Positions 7,905 through 15,493 of a stretch of DNA of 17,644 bases are shown here, one piece after another. The DNA lies in the NCBI RefSeq assembly GCF_902374955.1, contig NZ_CABKRX010000037.1:1-17644 (forward strand), in the 5' to 3' direction. The number at the start of each line of letters is the position of its first letter. Within the stretch, counting starts at the first letter, position 1. The translations under genes and the position numbers were made by a program. This stretch comes from Bacillus massilioanorexius (GTDB lineage: Bacteria > Bacillota > Bacilli > Bacillales > DSM-1321). The notes beneath the pieces are model-generated. The model was not told the origin of the DNA, searched no databases, and saw only the letters and a program-made list of their open reading frames with translations.

Positions 7905-8004
7905 TAGATTGGAAATAGAAGTTAATTAATGGATTATCTTACTAGATAACTTTTCTAATAATAAGCTGATTGGATTGTTGAACTTGGGTCAGAAGCAGGA
8001 TGTA

Positions 8005-8046
8005 GACTGTCTCAAAAGAAAGGATTACTTTTGAGACAGTCTTTTG
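8005..8046 (+). terminator. Strong intrinsic terminator after the ferritin-like gene
   Basis: GACTGTCTCAAAAG (8005-8018) pairs perfectly over 14 bp with CTTTTGAGACAGTC (8028-8041), with a 9-base loop, followed by TTTTG and more T. It lies between convergent genes and could also act on the minus-strand transporter transcript, since A residues precede its left arm only weakly. Confidence 0.85.
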
Positions 8047-8100
8047 TTTTATTGATGTGAGACGGATCTTTATAATCTTTTAATTCGATACCTCTAAGGT

Positions 8101-9327
8101 TTAGCTCTTCTGTTTGGGTATTGAAGCAATACTTGAATGTATTAGTATAATGCCAAGTAGAATAATGAATCCCAGATAAATAGACATAAAGATTGGTGGC
8201 AAAAATGCACCAATGATAAGCGATGAGCGAGCGATTAAATCTGCTCCATTATAAGCTACGCTAGAAAAAGCCGAATAAGAGCCTCTATTATTCTCAGGAA
8301 TAAGTTGAGCTTGCTCTGTAAAATAAATAGGTGAGTAGATAAGTTCTCCTAAGGTGGCGATTAATCCGAATAATAATAGTAAAAACATGGAGTTGGAAGA
8401 AGTTAAAATAACATACCCGATTCCATATAATATGAGACCAATCATTAAGGCTTTTCTATTTGAAAAACGATTTGTAAGATGACTTACGAAGAAAGTAAGG
8501 CCTACAACCAAAATCATATTTTCAATATTCAAAATACTAAACATATGAACGCCCTCGATCTCCATTCCATAAATATGAACAGTCTGAAATGTATCGTTTA
8601 GTCGGACACTTATGTAATTATCCAGTGATAATTCAACGGAGACAATGAACATGTAACCAAGCGTTATTCTGATAAAGAGCTTATTTTTTAAGGCGATTTT
8701 GTAATTGTGAATCAAATCAAGGAAGACATTAATTTGTCTTTTTCCTAGTTTGGCATTTCCACTATCCAATAACCAAATTTGATATGAAAAAGCTGTTAAT
8801 ATAGCTGTTATAGTTAGTATGATAAAGAGTTCTTTTTTATGGTTCATATACAATAAACCACCTAAAGATGTACCGATTGTCATAGATAAATTAACAAGCC
8901 AATAATCAATAGCATAGACCCTTTTTCTGTTTTCAGGAGTAGTTGAATCCAAAATCATGGCTTGCATAGCAGGTCTTCCTAGACCACTTGTTATCATAAG
9001 AACTAAGTATGAAATCGCAAATAGAAATATCGAATTATTTTTGGGAAATAGACTTATTGTCATCAATAGGTATGACACGGCATTAAATATTGAAGTTATT
9101 AATATGATTTTTCTTCTTTGAAAACGATCTGAAATATAACCTCCAATTAAATTTGAGAAAAAATTTACTACTACACTTCCTATTAAAAATACACCTGCCC
9201 AAATTTTATTCATTTCTTGTGAAAAATAGAGCGCCATAAAGGGTAATACGGCACTTGAGGCAATTTGATTGAAAAATGATGTAATAAGCCGAACTTTAAG
9301 GTTTTGAGGTAAATCATTTAGTAGCAC
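8101..9327 (-). CDS. MFS transporter (drug:H+ antiporter-like)
   Basis: This is an inner-membrane secondary transporter of about 408 residues with roughly twelve hydrophobic segments. The loop between helices 2 and 3 carries the MFS motif A form GGYISDRFQRRK. A central cytoplasmic region (GNAKLGKRQINVFLDL) separates the two six-helix halves. The pattern resembles Bacillus multidrug-efflux permeases, but the substrate is unknown. I place the start at GTG 9327, because GAGGAGGGGG lies five bases upstream; a longer TTG-started version at 9348 would put that ribosome binding site inside the gene. The gene is divergent from the CDF gene and has its own promoter region. Confidence 0.82.
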   Translation of the reverse strand: MLLNDLPQNLKVRLITSFFNQIASSAVLPFMALYFSQEMNKIWAGVFLIGSVVVNFFSNLIGGYISDRFQRRKIILITSIFNAVSYLLMTISLFPKNNSIFLFAISYLVLMITSGLGRPAMQAMILDSTTPENRKRVYAIDYWLVNLSMTIGTSLGGLLYMNHKKELFIILTITAILTAFSYQIWLLDSGNAKLGKRQINVFLDLIHNYKIALKNKLFIRITLGYMFIVSVELSLDNYISVRLNDTFQTVHIYGMEIEGVHMFSILNIENMILVVGLTFFVSHLTNRFSNRKALMIGLILYGIGYVILTSSNSMFLLLLFGLIATLGELIYSPIYFTEQAQLIPENNRGSYSAFSSVAYNGADLIARSSLIIGAFLPPIFMSIYLGFIILLGIILIHSSIASIPKQKS

Positions 9328-9345
9328 TTTTTCCCCCTCCTCAGA

Positions 9346-9377
9346 CAATCATTATAGACTAAAAAAGAGAATGATTG
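9346..9377 (-). promoter_or_regulatory. Transporter promoter region with overlapping inverted repeat
   Basis: On the minus strand TATAAT (9352-9357) is a good -10 box for the transporter gene, but the -35 region is poor. CAATCATT (9346-9353) and AATGATTG (9370-9377) form a perfect 8-bp inverted repeat with 16 bases between arms, overlying the -10 and spacer. This arrangement suits a repressor site, but no regulator gene is adjacent. Confidence 0.4.
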
Positions 9378-9555
9378 GAAATTTTTTCATTGTACTCTAA
9401 ATGAATTATACAAATGAATGGGAAACGTAAAAAGCCGAATGGTAAGAAGGACTCGGGGAATACTAGTATAGCAATTATGAAGAAATGATCATAATAAAAT
9501 ATGGCAAAACGTATTTCAAAAAATAGTGTTTTTAGTGAGTAGAGGGAGGATTAAC

Positions 9556-10446
9556 TTGGAGAATCAAAAGTATAATGATCTTAAGGCTGGAGAGCGTGGA
9601 GCAATGATTAGCATTATTGCATACATCTTTCTATCTATAATAAAAATAACAATAGGTTTCATCAGTCACTCTGCTGCCATAAAAGCAGATGGTTTAAACA
9701 ATACAACAGATATTATTGCATCTATTGCTGTTTTAATTGGATTAAAGATTGCTCAGCGGCCACCAGATAAAGAGCATCGATATGGGCACTGGAAAAGTGA
9801 AACAATAGCTTCTTTAATGGCTTCCTTTATCATGTTCGCTGTTGGTATACAGGTTTTATCTGATACTGTGAGATCAATATTTGAAGGAGGTAAAGCTTCT
9901 CCAGATATACTTGCTGCTTATGTAGGTATATTTTCAGCCGGTGTCATGTATTTTGTTTATCGTTACAATAAGAGATTAGCCTTGAGAATTAATAGTAAAG
10001 CAGTTATGGCAGCTGCAAAAGATAATATTTCTGATGCATGGGTAAGTATTGGAACAGCAGTAGGAATCTTTGGAGCACAATTAAACATGCCGTGGCTAGA
10101 TAGCGTAACTGCTTTTCTTGTTGGGTTATTAATATGTAAAACAGCTTGGGATATTTTTAAAGAAGCAACTCATGAATTAACAGATGGTTTCGATGGAGAA
10201 AAGCTTTTATCCTATAAAGATGTTATCTCAAAAATAAATGGAGTAGAAGGAATTAAAGAGATAAAAGGTCGAAATTATGGAAATAACGAAGTGATTGATG
10301 CAGTTATAACTGTTGATCATACTTTAAATATTTCTGATGCACATGATATTGCAACTTATGTGGAAAATATCATGAGAAGTGAATATGGTGTATATGACAT
10401 TCATATACATGTTGAACCGAATATTATAGTAGGAAAGGAAATGTAG
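9556..10446 (+). CDS. Cation diffusion facilitator, probably Mn(II) efflux (MneP/MneS-like)
   Basis: This is a CDF-family metal/proton antiporter of 296 residues with about six membrane helices and a C-terminal cytoplasmic dimer domain. The metal site is N48xxxD52 in helix 2 (DGLNNTTD) and D156xxxD160 in helix 5 (DNISD). That N-D-D-D pattern is associated with manganese CDFs such as pneumococcal MntE, whereas zinc members have D-D-H-D. The segments AGERGAM, PPDKEHRYGHWKSE and CKTAWDIFKEATHELTDGFD match the Bacillus MneP/MneS group. The start is TTG 9556, because AGGGAGGA lies five bases upstream; the in-frame sequence before it has no ribosome binding site. A strong terminator follows. I cannot tell MneP from MneS. 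Confidence 0.85.
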   Translation: MENQKYNDLKAGERGAMISIIAYIFLSIIKITIGFISHSAAIKADGLNNTTDIIASIAVLIGLKIAQRPPDKEHRYGHWKSETIASLMASFIMFAVGIQVLSDTVRSIFEGGKASPDILAAYVGIFSAGVMYFVYRYNKRLALRINSKAVMAAAKDNISDAWVSIGTAVGIFGAQLNMPWLDSVTAFLVGLLICKTAWDIFKEATHELTDGFDGEKLLSYKDVISKINGVEGIKEIKGRNYGNNEVIDAVITVDHTLNISDAHDIATYVENIMRSEYGVYDIHIHVEPNIIVGKEM

Positions 10447-10476
10447 GGTTATTTGTGTCTAATAGAAAAGAAATGA

Positions 10477-10523
10477 GGGCTGTATCAAATGTGATCGTTT
10501 GATACAGCCCTATTGCTTTTTTT
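10477..10523 (+). terminator. Strong intrinsic terminator after the CDF gene
   Basis: GGGCTGTATCAAA (10477-10489) pairs perfectly over 13 bp with TTTGATACAGCCC (10498-10510), with an 8-base loop. TATTGCTTTTTTT follows. Confidence 0.9.
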
Positions 10524-10843
10524 AAACAAGATGATGCAACTGGGAGAGGAATTAAACTAGGCCTATATTCATTAACTTTAGGTAATTAAGTTTGCGAAAA
10601 CGATCTTAAACCCATATGACATTTTTAAAGAAGCAGGGAAATGGAATAAAATAACGAATTTATTATTGAGTAGGCTTGCCTTTTCCTCGTTAAAAGGAAC
10701 GGATTAATACAATAAATGAAGAATGAACTATAAAAAGGTTAGAAGTGAAAAATGAATGCAGTTTGAAAATGGAATGTTTGCTTATGAACTGTTGATAAGT
10801 GATTAAACCTATTAGTTTGAAGAGTCGTCTAGGAGGTGGCAGA
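10524..10843. other. Intergenic region, no gene seen
   Basis: No supported gene is visible between the CDF terminator and the lipoprotein ribosome binding site. Short stop-rich frames in all directions and no clear promoter boxes were noted. It may contain decayed coding DNA, but I cannot identify a source. Confidence 0.4.
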
Positions 10844-11263
10844 TTGAAAAAAATATCTTGTATCATGGGTGCCTGCATTATTTCGATATTGATGTTATCA
10901 GGATGTATCAATACAAAGCTCGATATAAACAATTTATCGAGAGTGGATGTAGAAAAAGCATCATCAGATAGTCCAGATAATAATGAAACTATTTCAGAGG
11001 AAGAAGACCTAAAAGTTTTAAGAAAAGCATTTAAAGCGATAAATAAAGAAAATGCTAAAATCAAAATGTCTAGGGAAGAAGATGTTAAAGTATCTTTATT
11101 TTTTGAATATGATAAAAATAACCCAGAGATCATTGTGGAATATCTAATTTGGTTTGAAAGTAATGGGACTGCAAAAATCATTGAAAAAGATAAAAATATA
11201 TATGGGAAATTAGACAAAGAAAATGCTCAAGTGATAAAAGATATCCTTCTAGAAAATAAATGA
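10844..11263 (+). CDS. Small secreted lipoprotein of unknown function
   Basis: The 139-residue product starts with KKISCIMGACIISILM, a lipoprotein signal peptide with the lipobox LSGC. Cys21 would be lipidated and the protein anchored to the outer face of the membrane. The mature part is charged and hydrophilic, with an acidic Ser/Asp-rich linker (about residues 30-52) followed by a small domain containing KVSLFFEYDKNNPEI and YLIWFESNGTAKI, likely beta strands. I do not recognise the domain. TTG 10844 is chosen because AGGAGGTGG lies at the right distance and the signal peptide begins there. It is a single gene with its own terminator. Confidence 0.75.
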   Translation: MKKISCIMGACIISILMLSGCINTKLDINNLSRVDVEKASSDSPDNNETISEEEDLKVLRKAFKAINKENAKIKMSREEDVKVSLFFEYDKNNPEIIVEYLIWFESNGTAKIIEKDKNIYGKLDKENAQVIKDILLENK

Positions 11264-11278
11264 TCGTTTAGATTATCG

Positions 11279-11328
11279 ACAAAAGGTATGGAGAGGAGAT
11301 TTGCTCTTCATACCTTTTGTTCTTTTTA
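11279..11328 (+). terminator. Intrinsic terminator after the lipoprotein gene
   Basis: ACAAAAGGTATG (11279-11290) pairs with CATACCTTTTGT (11309-11320) over 12 bp. AGAG/CTCT extends the stem inside, and TCTTTTTATA follows. It may work in both directions. Confidence 0.88.
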
Positions 11329-11446
11329 TATATTTATTAGTAAACAGGAAGCTACTTCTAATGTGAGTTGATTTCTAAAAGACAACAATAAGTCGATTTT
11401 TTTATGATGTGGTGTAACGAACGAATATCAAATACATACAAATTTA

Positions 11447-11530
11447 GTTGATTGAAGCAGATAGCGTTGACTCCTTCAAGAAAAGCAAGAAAGCCTAGAC
11501 CCTAGACAAGCGTAGCGAGGGAAGTAACTT
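11447..11530. repeat. Degenerate copy of a Bacillaceae intergenic repeat
   Basis: The stretch beginning GTTGATTGAAGCAG and continuing through GACTCCTTCAAGAAAAGC, CCTAGAC and AGCGTAGCGAGG follows, with many changes, the pattern of a G/C-rich repeat often found between genes in Bacillaceae (GTTGATTGGAGCGG ... GACTCCTGCGGGAAAAGC ... AGCGAAGC-like). The comparison is from memory. It appears decayed and has lost most of its self-complementarity. Confidence 0.4.
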
Positions 11531-11554
11531 TTATAGTTTAAATCCGTTTATCGA

Positions 11555-11570
11555 TTGTTCAAGTGAACAA
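11555..11570. promoter_or_regulatory. Palindrome upstream of the sigma-54-like promoter (candidate activator site)
   Basis: TTGTTC (11555-11560) and GAACAA (11565-11570) are perfect inverted arms around AAGT. The site lies about 120 bp upstream of the -24 element, the usual distance range of enhancer sites for sigma-54 activators. The binding protein is unknown. Confidence 0.3.
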
Positions 11571-11684
11571 CAATGTGGATCAGATTGATTAAGAAATTTA
11601 CATGTTAAGTACATTAAAATATTTATTAAACCTAAAAAACCAAAGAAATATAATGAATTTATGCCTTTATCATTTGATATGAAA

Positions 11685-11701
11685 TTGGCATGAAAATTGC
11701 G
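11685..11701 (+). promoter_or_regulatory. Candidate sigma-54 (SigL) -24/-12 promoter
   Basis: TTGGCATGAAAATTGCG matches the consensus YTGGCACG-N4-TTGCW closely. GG (11687-11688) and GC (11699-11700) are exactly 12 bases apart. The mismatches are T for C in the -24 element and G at the weakly conserved last position. The predicted start is near 11712, about 98 bases before the TorD-like gene. Confidence 0.45.
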
Positions 11702-11710
11702 TTAGTATTA

Positions 11711-11726
11711 TGTGAAGTTAGTCAAA
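11711..11726 (+). promoter_or_regulatory. Fnr/Crp-like box upstream of the TorD-like gene
   Basis: TGTGA-AGTTAG-TCAAA resembles the Bacillus Fnr site TGTGA-N6-TCACT with three of five right-arm bases kept. TATAAC at 11742-11747 could be the -10 of a promoter activated from here. It would suit a gene for an anaerobic molybdoenzyme chaperone, but it overlaps the sigma-54 start region, so the two readings compete. Confidence 0.35.
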
Positions 11727-11809
11727 TACATAATACATATATATAACATGTTTGAGAGTTATGTAGCAGTCCATAAAATACGTCTGAAATAGAACGGAGG
11801 CAATATGGG

Positions 11810-12508
11810 ATGAATCATTTATTCCTTGACGAACAGATTGATATAGGTATGAATTTAGGCGAAATGGCTATGAATAGATCAAGTATGTATCAGCTATTAT
11901 CAAGGGTTATTCAATTTCCAACGTTTTCTCTTTCTAATGAACTTTTGAATGGAGAATTTTATAGTAAGATTGAAAACTCTGTGCAATGGATTAATGTTAG
12001 TAGAGGTGTTTTTAATGAAGCTCTTATCCAGTTAATTGTACTTGCTGAGAATAAAAAGAACGTTTCTCCTAAAGAAATGTTAGAAAAAATGAAAGAAGAG
12101 TGTACACACTTATTTTTGAATGAAGAAACTTCCTCTGTTAGTCTCTATGAAACGATGTATCTTAAAAACACAGATGAACAAAAAAGCTTTAATGTTGATT
12201 CGTTAGATAATGTATATAGTGTAGAAGAAGCTTTTTTTAGAACAGATCCTGTTAAATACTCGGATCATCTTGTTAATGAATTGTGTTTTCTTGGATATTT
12301 GTGTAATCAGGAAGGTGAAGCGTGGAAGTGTGGGAAAATAACAGATGCTCATCAATGGAGAAATAAGCAATGGGAGTTTACAATGAATCATTTGGGAAAA
12401 TGGGGAGAGGATTTCTTTGCAAACTTGGAAAAATCAACAAATCTTGAAGTTTACAAAACTATTGCCTCTTTAGGAAGGACCTTTTTGAAATTAGAGAGAG
12501 GTTATTAG
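11810..12508 (+). CDS. TorD/DmsD/NarJ-type molybdoenzyme chaperone (orphan)
   Basis: Proteins of this all-helical family bind the Tat signal or apo-form of a molybdopterin oxidoreductase and hold it until cofactor insertion. The 232-residue protein has an N-terminal helical segment with RSSMYQLLSRVIQFP, the central KYSDHLVNELCFLGYL that fits the family D-H-L-x-x-E-L-x-F-L pattern, and a C-terminal NHLGKWGEDFFANLE with TIASLGRTFLKLE. The ATG has GGAGG nine bases upstream; ATGGGATGA just before it is a minimal frame. No oxidoreductase gene is in the window, so its client must lie elsewhere. Subfamily (TorD, NarJ or DmsD) cannot be fixed. Confidence 0.72.
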   Translation: MNHLFLDEQIDIGMNLGEMAMNRSSMYQLLSRVIQFPTFSLSNELLNGEFYSKIENSVQWINVSRGVFNEALIQLIVLAENKKNVSPKEMLEKMKEECTHLFLNEETSSVSLYETMYLKNTDEQKSFNVDSLDNVYSVEEAFFRTDPVKYSDHLVNELCFLGYLCNQEGEAWKCGKITDAHQWRNKQWEFTMNHLGKWGEDFFANLEKSTNLEVYKTIASLGRTFLKLERGY

Positions 12509-12573
12509 AATAAATCATTATGCTTTAAATTGTAAAATATAAAATTTTCTGTTTTTGTAATTCGATTACTTCA

Positions 12574-12601
12574 TTGTAGTAATTGAAGAAGTAGATATAA
12601 T
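12574..12601 (+). promoter_or_regulatory. Candidate sigma-A promoter of the D-cysteine desulfhydrase gene
   Basis: TTGTAG (12574-12579), a 16-base spacer and a perfect TATAAT (12596-12601) give a predicted start near 12608, 67 bases before the ATG. No terminator is visible after the TorD-like gene, so read-through is also possible. Confidence 0.45.
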
Positions 12602-12674
12602 GATAATAGATCGTTTTTACATAATGATAAATATTCTACATTTTATTAGAAAAGAAAGAGGAGGATTTAAAAAG

Positions 12675-13682
12675 ATGAATTTATCCAAGTTACCACGAAA
12701 AAAATATACAAACTGCTATACACCTTTGGAAAAGTTAGAGTCACTTTCGACTGTACTAGGAGGACCTACGATTTACATAAAGCGTGATGACTTATTAGGG
12801 CTAACTGCTGGAGGAAATAAAACAAGAAAATTAGAGTACTTAGTAGCCGATGCAGAGTTGAAAGGTGCAGATGTTCTGGTAACTTGTGGCGCTGTTCAAT
12901 CGAATCATTGTCGCTTAACCTTGGCTGCTGCAGTAAAAGAGAAAATGAAATGTGTACTAGTACTAGAAGAGGGAGAGAACAAGGCAAGTGATGAGCCAAC
13001 GGGCAATTACTTATTGTATAAACTTCTTGGTGCTACTGACTTGAAATTTGTTCCTGAAGGTTCCGATCTAATGGAAGAAATGCAAAAAGTCGAAAAAGAG
13101 CTTATTAAAAAAGGACATACACCTTATTTAATCCCGGTTGGAGGATCAAATCCAATTGGAGCAACTGGTTATGCAGCGTGTGCTCAAGAGCTTCTTGCTC
13201 AAACATTCGATCAACAAATAGATATGAACTATGTAGTTTGTACTAGCGGAAGTGGAGGTATGCATGCTGGATTAATTGCAGGCTTTCAAGGATTAAATAG
13301 CGACGTTCCTGTTATAGGAATTAATATTAGCCGTAATAAAGAAGAACAAGAGAGCAAAGTGTATAATCTTTTACTAGAAATGAATGAATACTTAGACTTG
13401 AAGAATGAGGTTTCAAAAGATCATGTACAATGTTTCGATGAGTATGTTGGTCCAGGATACGCCGTTCCAACAGATGAAATGATTGAGGCTGTTAAACTAG
13501 TGGCAAGTACGGAAGGTATTTTGTTAGACCCTGTTTATACAGGAAAAGCAATGGCAGGACTTATTGATTTAATTCGAAAAGGTACGTTTAACAAAGAAGA
13601 CAATATCGTATTTATTCATTCAGGTGGATCTCCTGCTTTATATGCCTATACATCTACTTTTAACGAGAATAAAAACTCTTAA
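12675..13682 (+). CDS. dcyD: D-cysteine desulfhydrase / ACC deaminase-family PLP enzyme
   Basis: This is a fold-type II PLP enzyme of 335 residues. The family cleaves D-cysteine to pyruvate, ammonia and H2S, or opens 1-aminocyclopropane-1-carboxylate. Visible marks are IYIKRDDLLG, the PLP-lysine segment TAGGNKTRKLEYL, CGAVQSNHCR, IPVGGSNPIGATGYAACAQE, the phosphate-binding CTSGSGGMHAGLIAG, and GILLDPVYTGKAMAGL near the C-terminus. It is very like the D-cysteine desulfhydrases of Bacillus as I remember them. I start at ATG 12675 because AGAGGAGG lies about ten bases upstream; the frame is open back to 12600 but has no ribosome binding site there. Substrate choice between D-cysteine and ACC is not certain. 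Confidence 0.85.
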   Translation: MNLSKLPRKKYTNCYTPLEKLESLSTVLGGPTIYIKRDDLLGLTAGGNKTRKLEYLVADAELKGADVLVTCGAVQSNHCRLTLAAAVKEKMKCVLVLEEGENKASDEPTGNYLLYKLLGATDLKFVPEGSDLMEEMQKVEKELIKKGHTPYLIPVGGSNPIGATGYAACAQELLAQTFDQQIDMNYVVCTSGSGGMHAGLIAGFQGLNSDVPVIGINISRNKEEQESKVYNLLLEMNEYLDLKNEVSKDHVQCFDEYVGPGYAVPTDEMIEAVKLVASTEGILLDPVYTGKAMAGLIDLIRKGTFNKEDNIVFIHSGGSPALYAYTSTFNENKNS

Positions 13683-13767
13683 TCTCGAATAAATAGAGTC
13701 ATTTAGATATCAATCCATTTATTTATGTGAAATATTACACGTGATTTATTTGTTTTGTATATAGAAC

Positions 13768-13799
13768 AAAGAGGAGCTGTGAAAATAGCTTCTTTTTTC
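13768..13799 (+). terminator. Intrinsic terminator after the desulfhydrase gene
   Basis: AAAGAGGAGCT (13768-13778) pairs with AGCTTCTTTTT (13787-13797), allowing two G-T pairs, across GTGAAAAT. The T run is part of the right arm and continues. Confidence 0.65.
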
Positions 13800-13943
13800 T
13801 AGAAATTATGAGCTAATAGAACAAATAAGAGTTTCATTAATTGACTTAACAATGGTTTCGATATAGAGGAATTATATTTTATATTGGGCCTTCAAAGTAG
13901 GAGTGTTTTTTTAGATTAGTTTAGACTTTGAATCAATGGTACA

Positions 13944-14561
13944 ATGGAAGAAAAATGGGCCATGTATAATATGCAAAAATTTTTTATGGAAGAGACTTTG
14001 ATGGATATGTCTAGATGGAGGAATAAAGTATGCGTTATCTTCACATAAACGAAAATAATTTAATCGACAATTTTTTAGATTAGAAAGTCTTTTACATAAG
14101 CATTTTTTATTAAAAGAAAATAAGCTGGGCCCTTTAGTAGTAGACATCTTGGACAAGGGAGAATACTTAGTTTACTTAAATTACATCCGAAAACTACACA
14201 AAAAGAGTGATCCTATTTATTAGATATGAGACCTCAATCAATGTATTAAGCAAATTAGAAAAAAGGTTATATTACTCGTGAACCTTTGGAAAATGATTGA
14301 CGAGTGCTGCCCAGTCAACGAACAGAAGCTGGCTTAGAAGCTATTAAGGCAAATGAAGAGCAGCATGATACATTTTCTCCATTTGATGTTCTATCAGAAG
14401 AAGAGAAAAAGAATTTTGCTGCTATTATTGAGAAATTAATAAATTCATTAGGACTGGAATACTCCAAACTTGAGGTTGGTGAGTTAGGAAGATTTCAGCA
14501 TCATAGAGGACGATATGTTTTATTGTTAGATATGTGTCATTCAAAAAGTTGTGTAACTTAA
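13944..14561 (+). pseudogene. Broken MarR-family transcriptional regulator
   Basis: Fragments of a MarR winged-helix protein can be read in order on one strand but in different frames. They are FFRLESLLHKHF (near 14071), HLGQGRILSLLKLHPKTTQKE followed by a stop and then SYLLDMRPQSM (14145 onward), YITREPLEND followed by a stop and RVLPSQRTEAGLEAI, and finally an acidic helix with SEEEKKNFAAIIEKL. At least two frame changes and several in-frame stops are present, so no functional regulator can be made. The segments correspond to the dimer helix, recognition helix, wing and C-terminal helix. The start at 13944 (MEEKWAMYNM) is a guess. The C-terminal open stretch 14304-14561 is part of this relic rather than a gene. 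Confidence 0.8.
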
Positions 14562-14608
14562 GAAGCCAAAGAGTATATATGATTCTTTATGAAAGGTAGA
14601 GGTTTTAG

Positions 14609-15358
14609 ATGAACGTAACTCAAAGTCTAGATCGTGATAAATTAGATCAATATAGAAAAGAATTTACTCGATTTAGGATGGCTTATAAATTCGCATTAGA
14701 TGAGGTTACTACTAAGATTAATATTTTGAAAGAAGAGTTTGAGTTTATACATGATTATAATCCAATTGAGCATGTAAGCAGTCGCTTGAAATCGCTAGAA
14801 AGTATCATAAAAAAAGTAATGAAAAAGAAGATTTCTCCTTCTTTTCAATCAATTAAAGAAAATATTAAAGATATTGCAGGGATTCGAATTATATGCTCTT
14901 TTAGATCGGATATTTATAAAATAAGTGATATGATTCAATCTCAAAAAGATGTTGAGGTTATTGAAGTTAAGGATTATATAAAAAATCCTAAATCAAATGG
15001 CTATCAAAGTATGCATTTAATTATTAAGGTTCCGGTTTTTATGTCGGATAGAGAAGAGCATACATGTGTAGAAGTGCAAATTCGAACAATTGCAATGGAT
15101 TTTTGGGCTAGCTTAGAGCATAAAATTTATTATAAATATAATAAGGAAATACCAGAATCTTTATTAAACCAATTAAAAGAAGCTGCTAAATCTGCGTCAC
15201 AGTTGGATAAGAAGATGGAAAGATTACATGAAGAAGTAAAAGTATTAAAGGAAAAGGATCATTCAGAAGATATTTGGGATTCACTACAAGATGACTATCC
15301 AACAAAATTACCAGAAATTCTTACACTGCTTTCTCATAATCAGATTGATCAAAAGTAG
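14609..15358 (+). CDS. ywaC: Small alarmone synthetase (YwaC/RelP type)
   Basis: The enzyme makes (p)ppGpp by moving pyrophosphate from ATP to GDP or GTP; it has no hydrolase domain. The 249-residue protein aligns in order with B. subtilis YwaC: MAYKFALDEVTTK, HDYNPIEHVSSRLKS (Arg59, Lys61), IKDIAGIRIICSF, KSNGYQSMHLII (Tyr132), EVQIRTIAMDFWASLEHKIYYK (Glu155, Gln157, Arg159, His171). The C-terminus is about 35-40 residues longer than YwaC, with a charged helix (LDKKMERLHEEVKVLKEKD) and an unrecognised tail. ATG 14609 follows GGTAGAGG. In B. subtilis the homologue responds to cell-envelope stress; no such promoter is obvious here. A terminator follows. Confidence 0.88.
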   Translation: MNVTQSLDRDKLDQYRKEFTRFRMAYKFALDEVTTKINILKEEFEFIHDYNPIEHVSSRLKSLESIIKKVMKKKISPSFQSIKENIKDIAGIRIICSFRSDIYKISDMIQSQKDVEVIEVKDYIKNPKSNGYQSMHLIIKVPVFMSDREEHTCVEVQIRTIAMDFWASLEHKIYYKYNKEIPESLLNQLKEAAKSASQLDKKMERLHEEVKVLKEKDHSEDIWDSLQDDYPTKLPEILTLLSHNQIDQK

Positions 15359-15452
15359 CATGGTAATTATTTGATTGAGATCGACGAAAATTTATATCGC
15401 TAATTAAATGTAAGAGACGTCCTCTAAAGGGTCTTCTTCATAATTTATATCG

Positions 15453-15493
15453 GACTATGAGAAGGTTATTCTTCTTATAGTCTTTTTCGTTTT
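15453..15493 (+). terminator. Intrinsic terminator after the alarmone synthetase gene
   Basis: GACTATGAGAAG (15453-15464) pairs with CTTCTTATAGTC (15471-15482) over 12 bp with one G-T pair and a 6-base loop. TTTTTCGTTTTT follows. Confidence 0.88.

Noticed and set aside
10690..11217. 175-codon open frame on the minus strand over the lipoprotein gene
   Set aside because: The plus-strand frame has a clear lipobox and an AGGAGGTGG site, and the antisense product shows no recognisable domain.
13911..14156. Minus-strand 81-codon frame over the MarR relic
   Set aside because: The plus strand carries recognisable MarR fragments here, so the minus-strand frame is accidental.
14304..14561. 85-codon plus-strand frame as a separate gene
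   Set aside because: It lacks a ribosome binding site, and its sequence continues the wing and C-terminal helix of the broken MarR gene.
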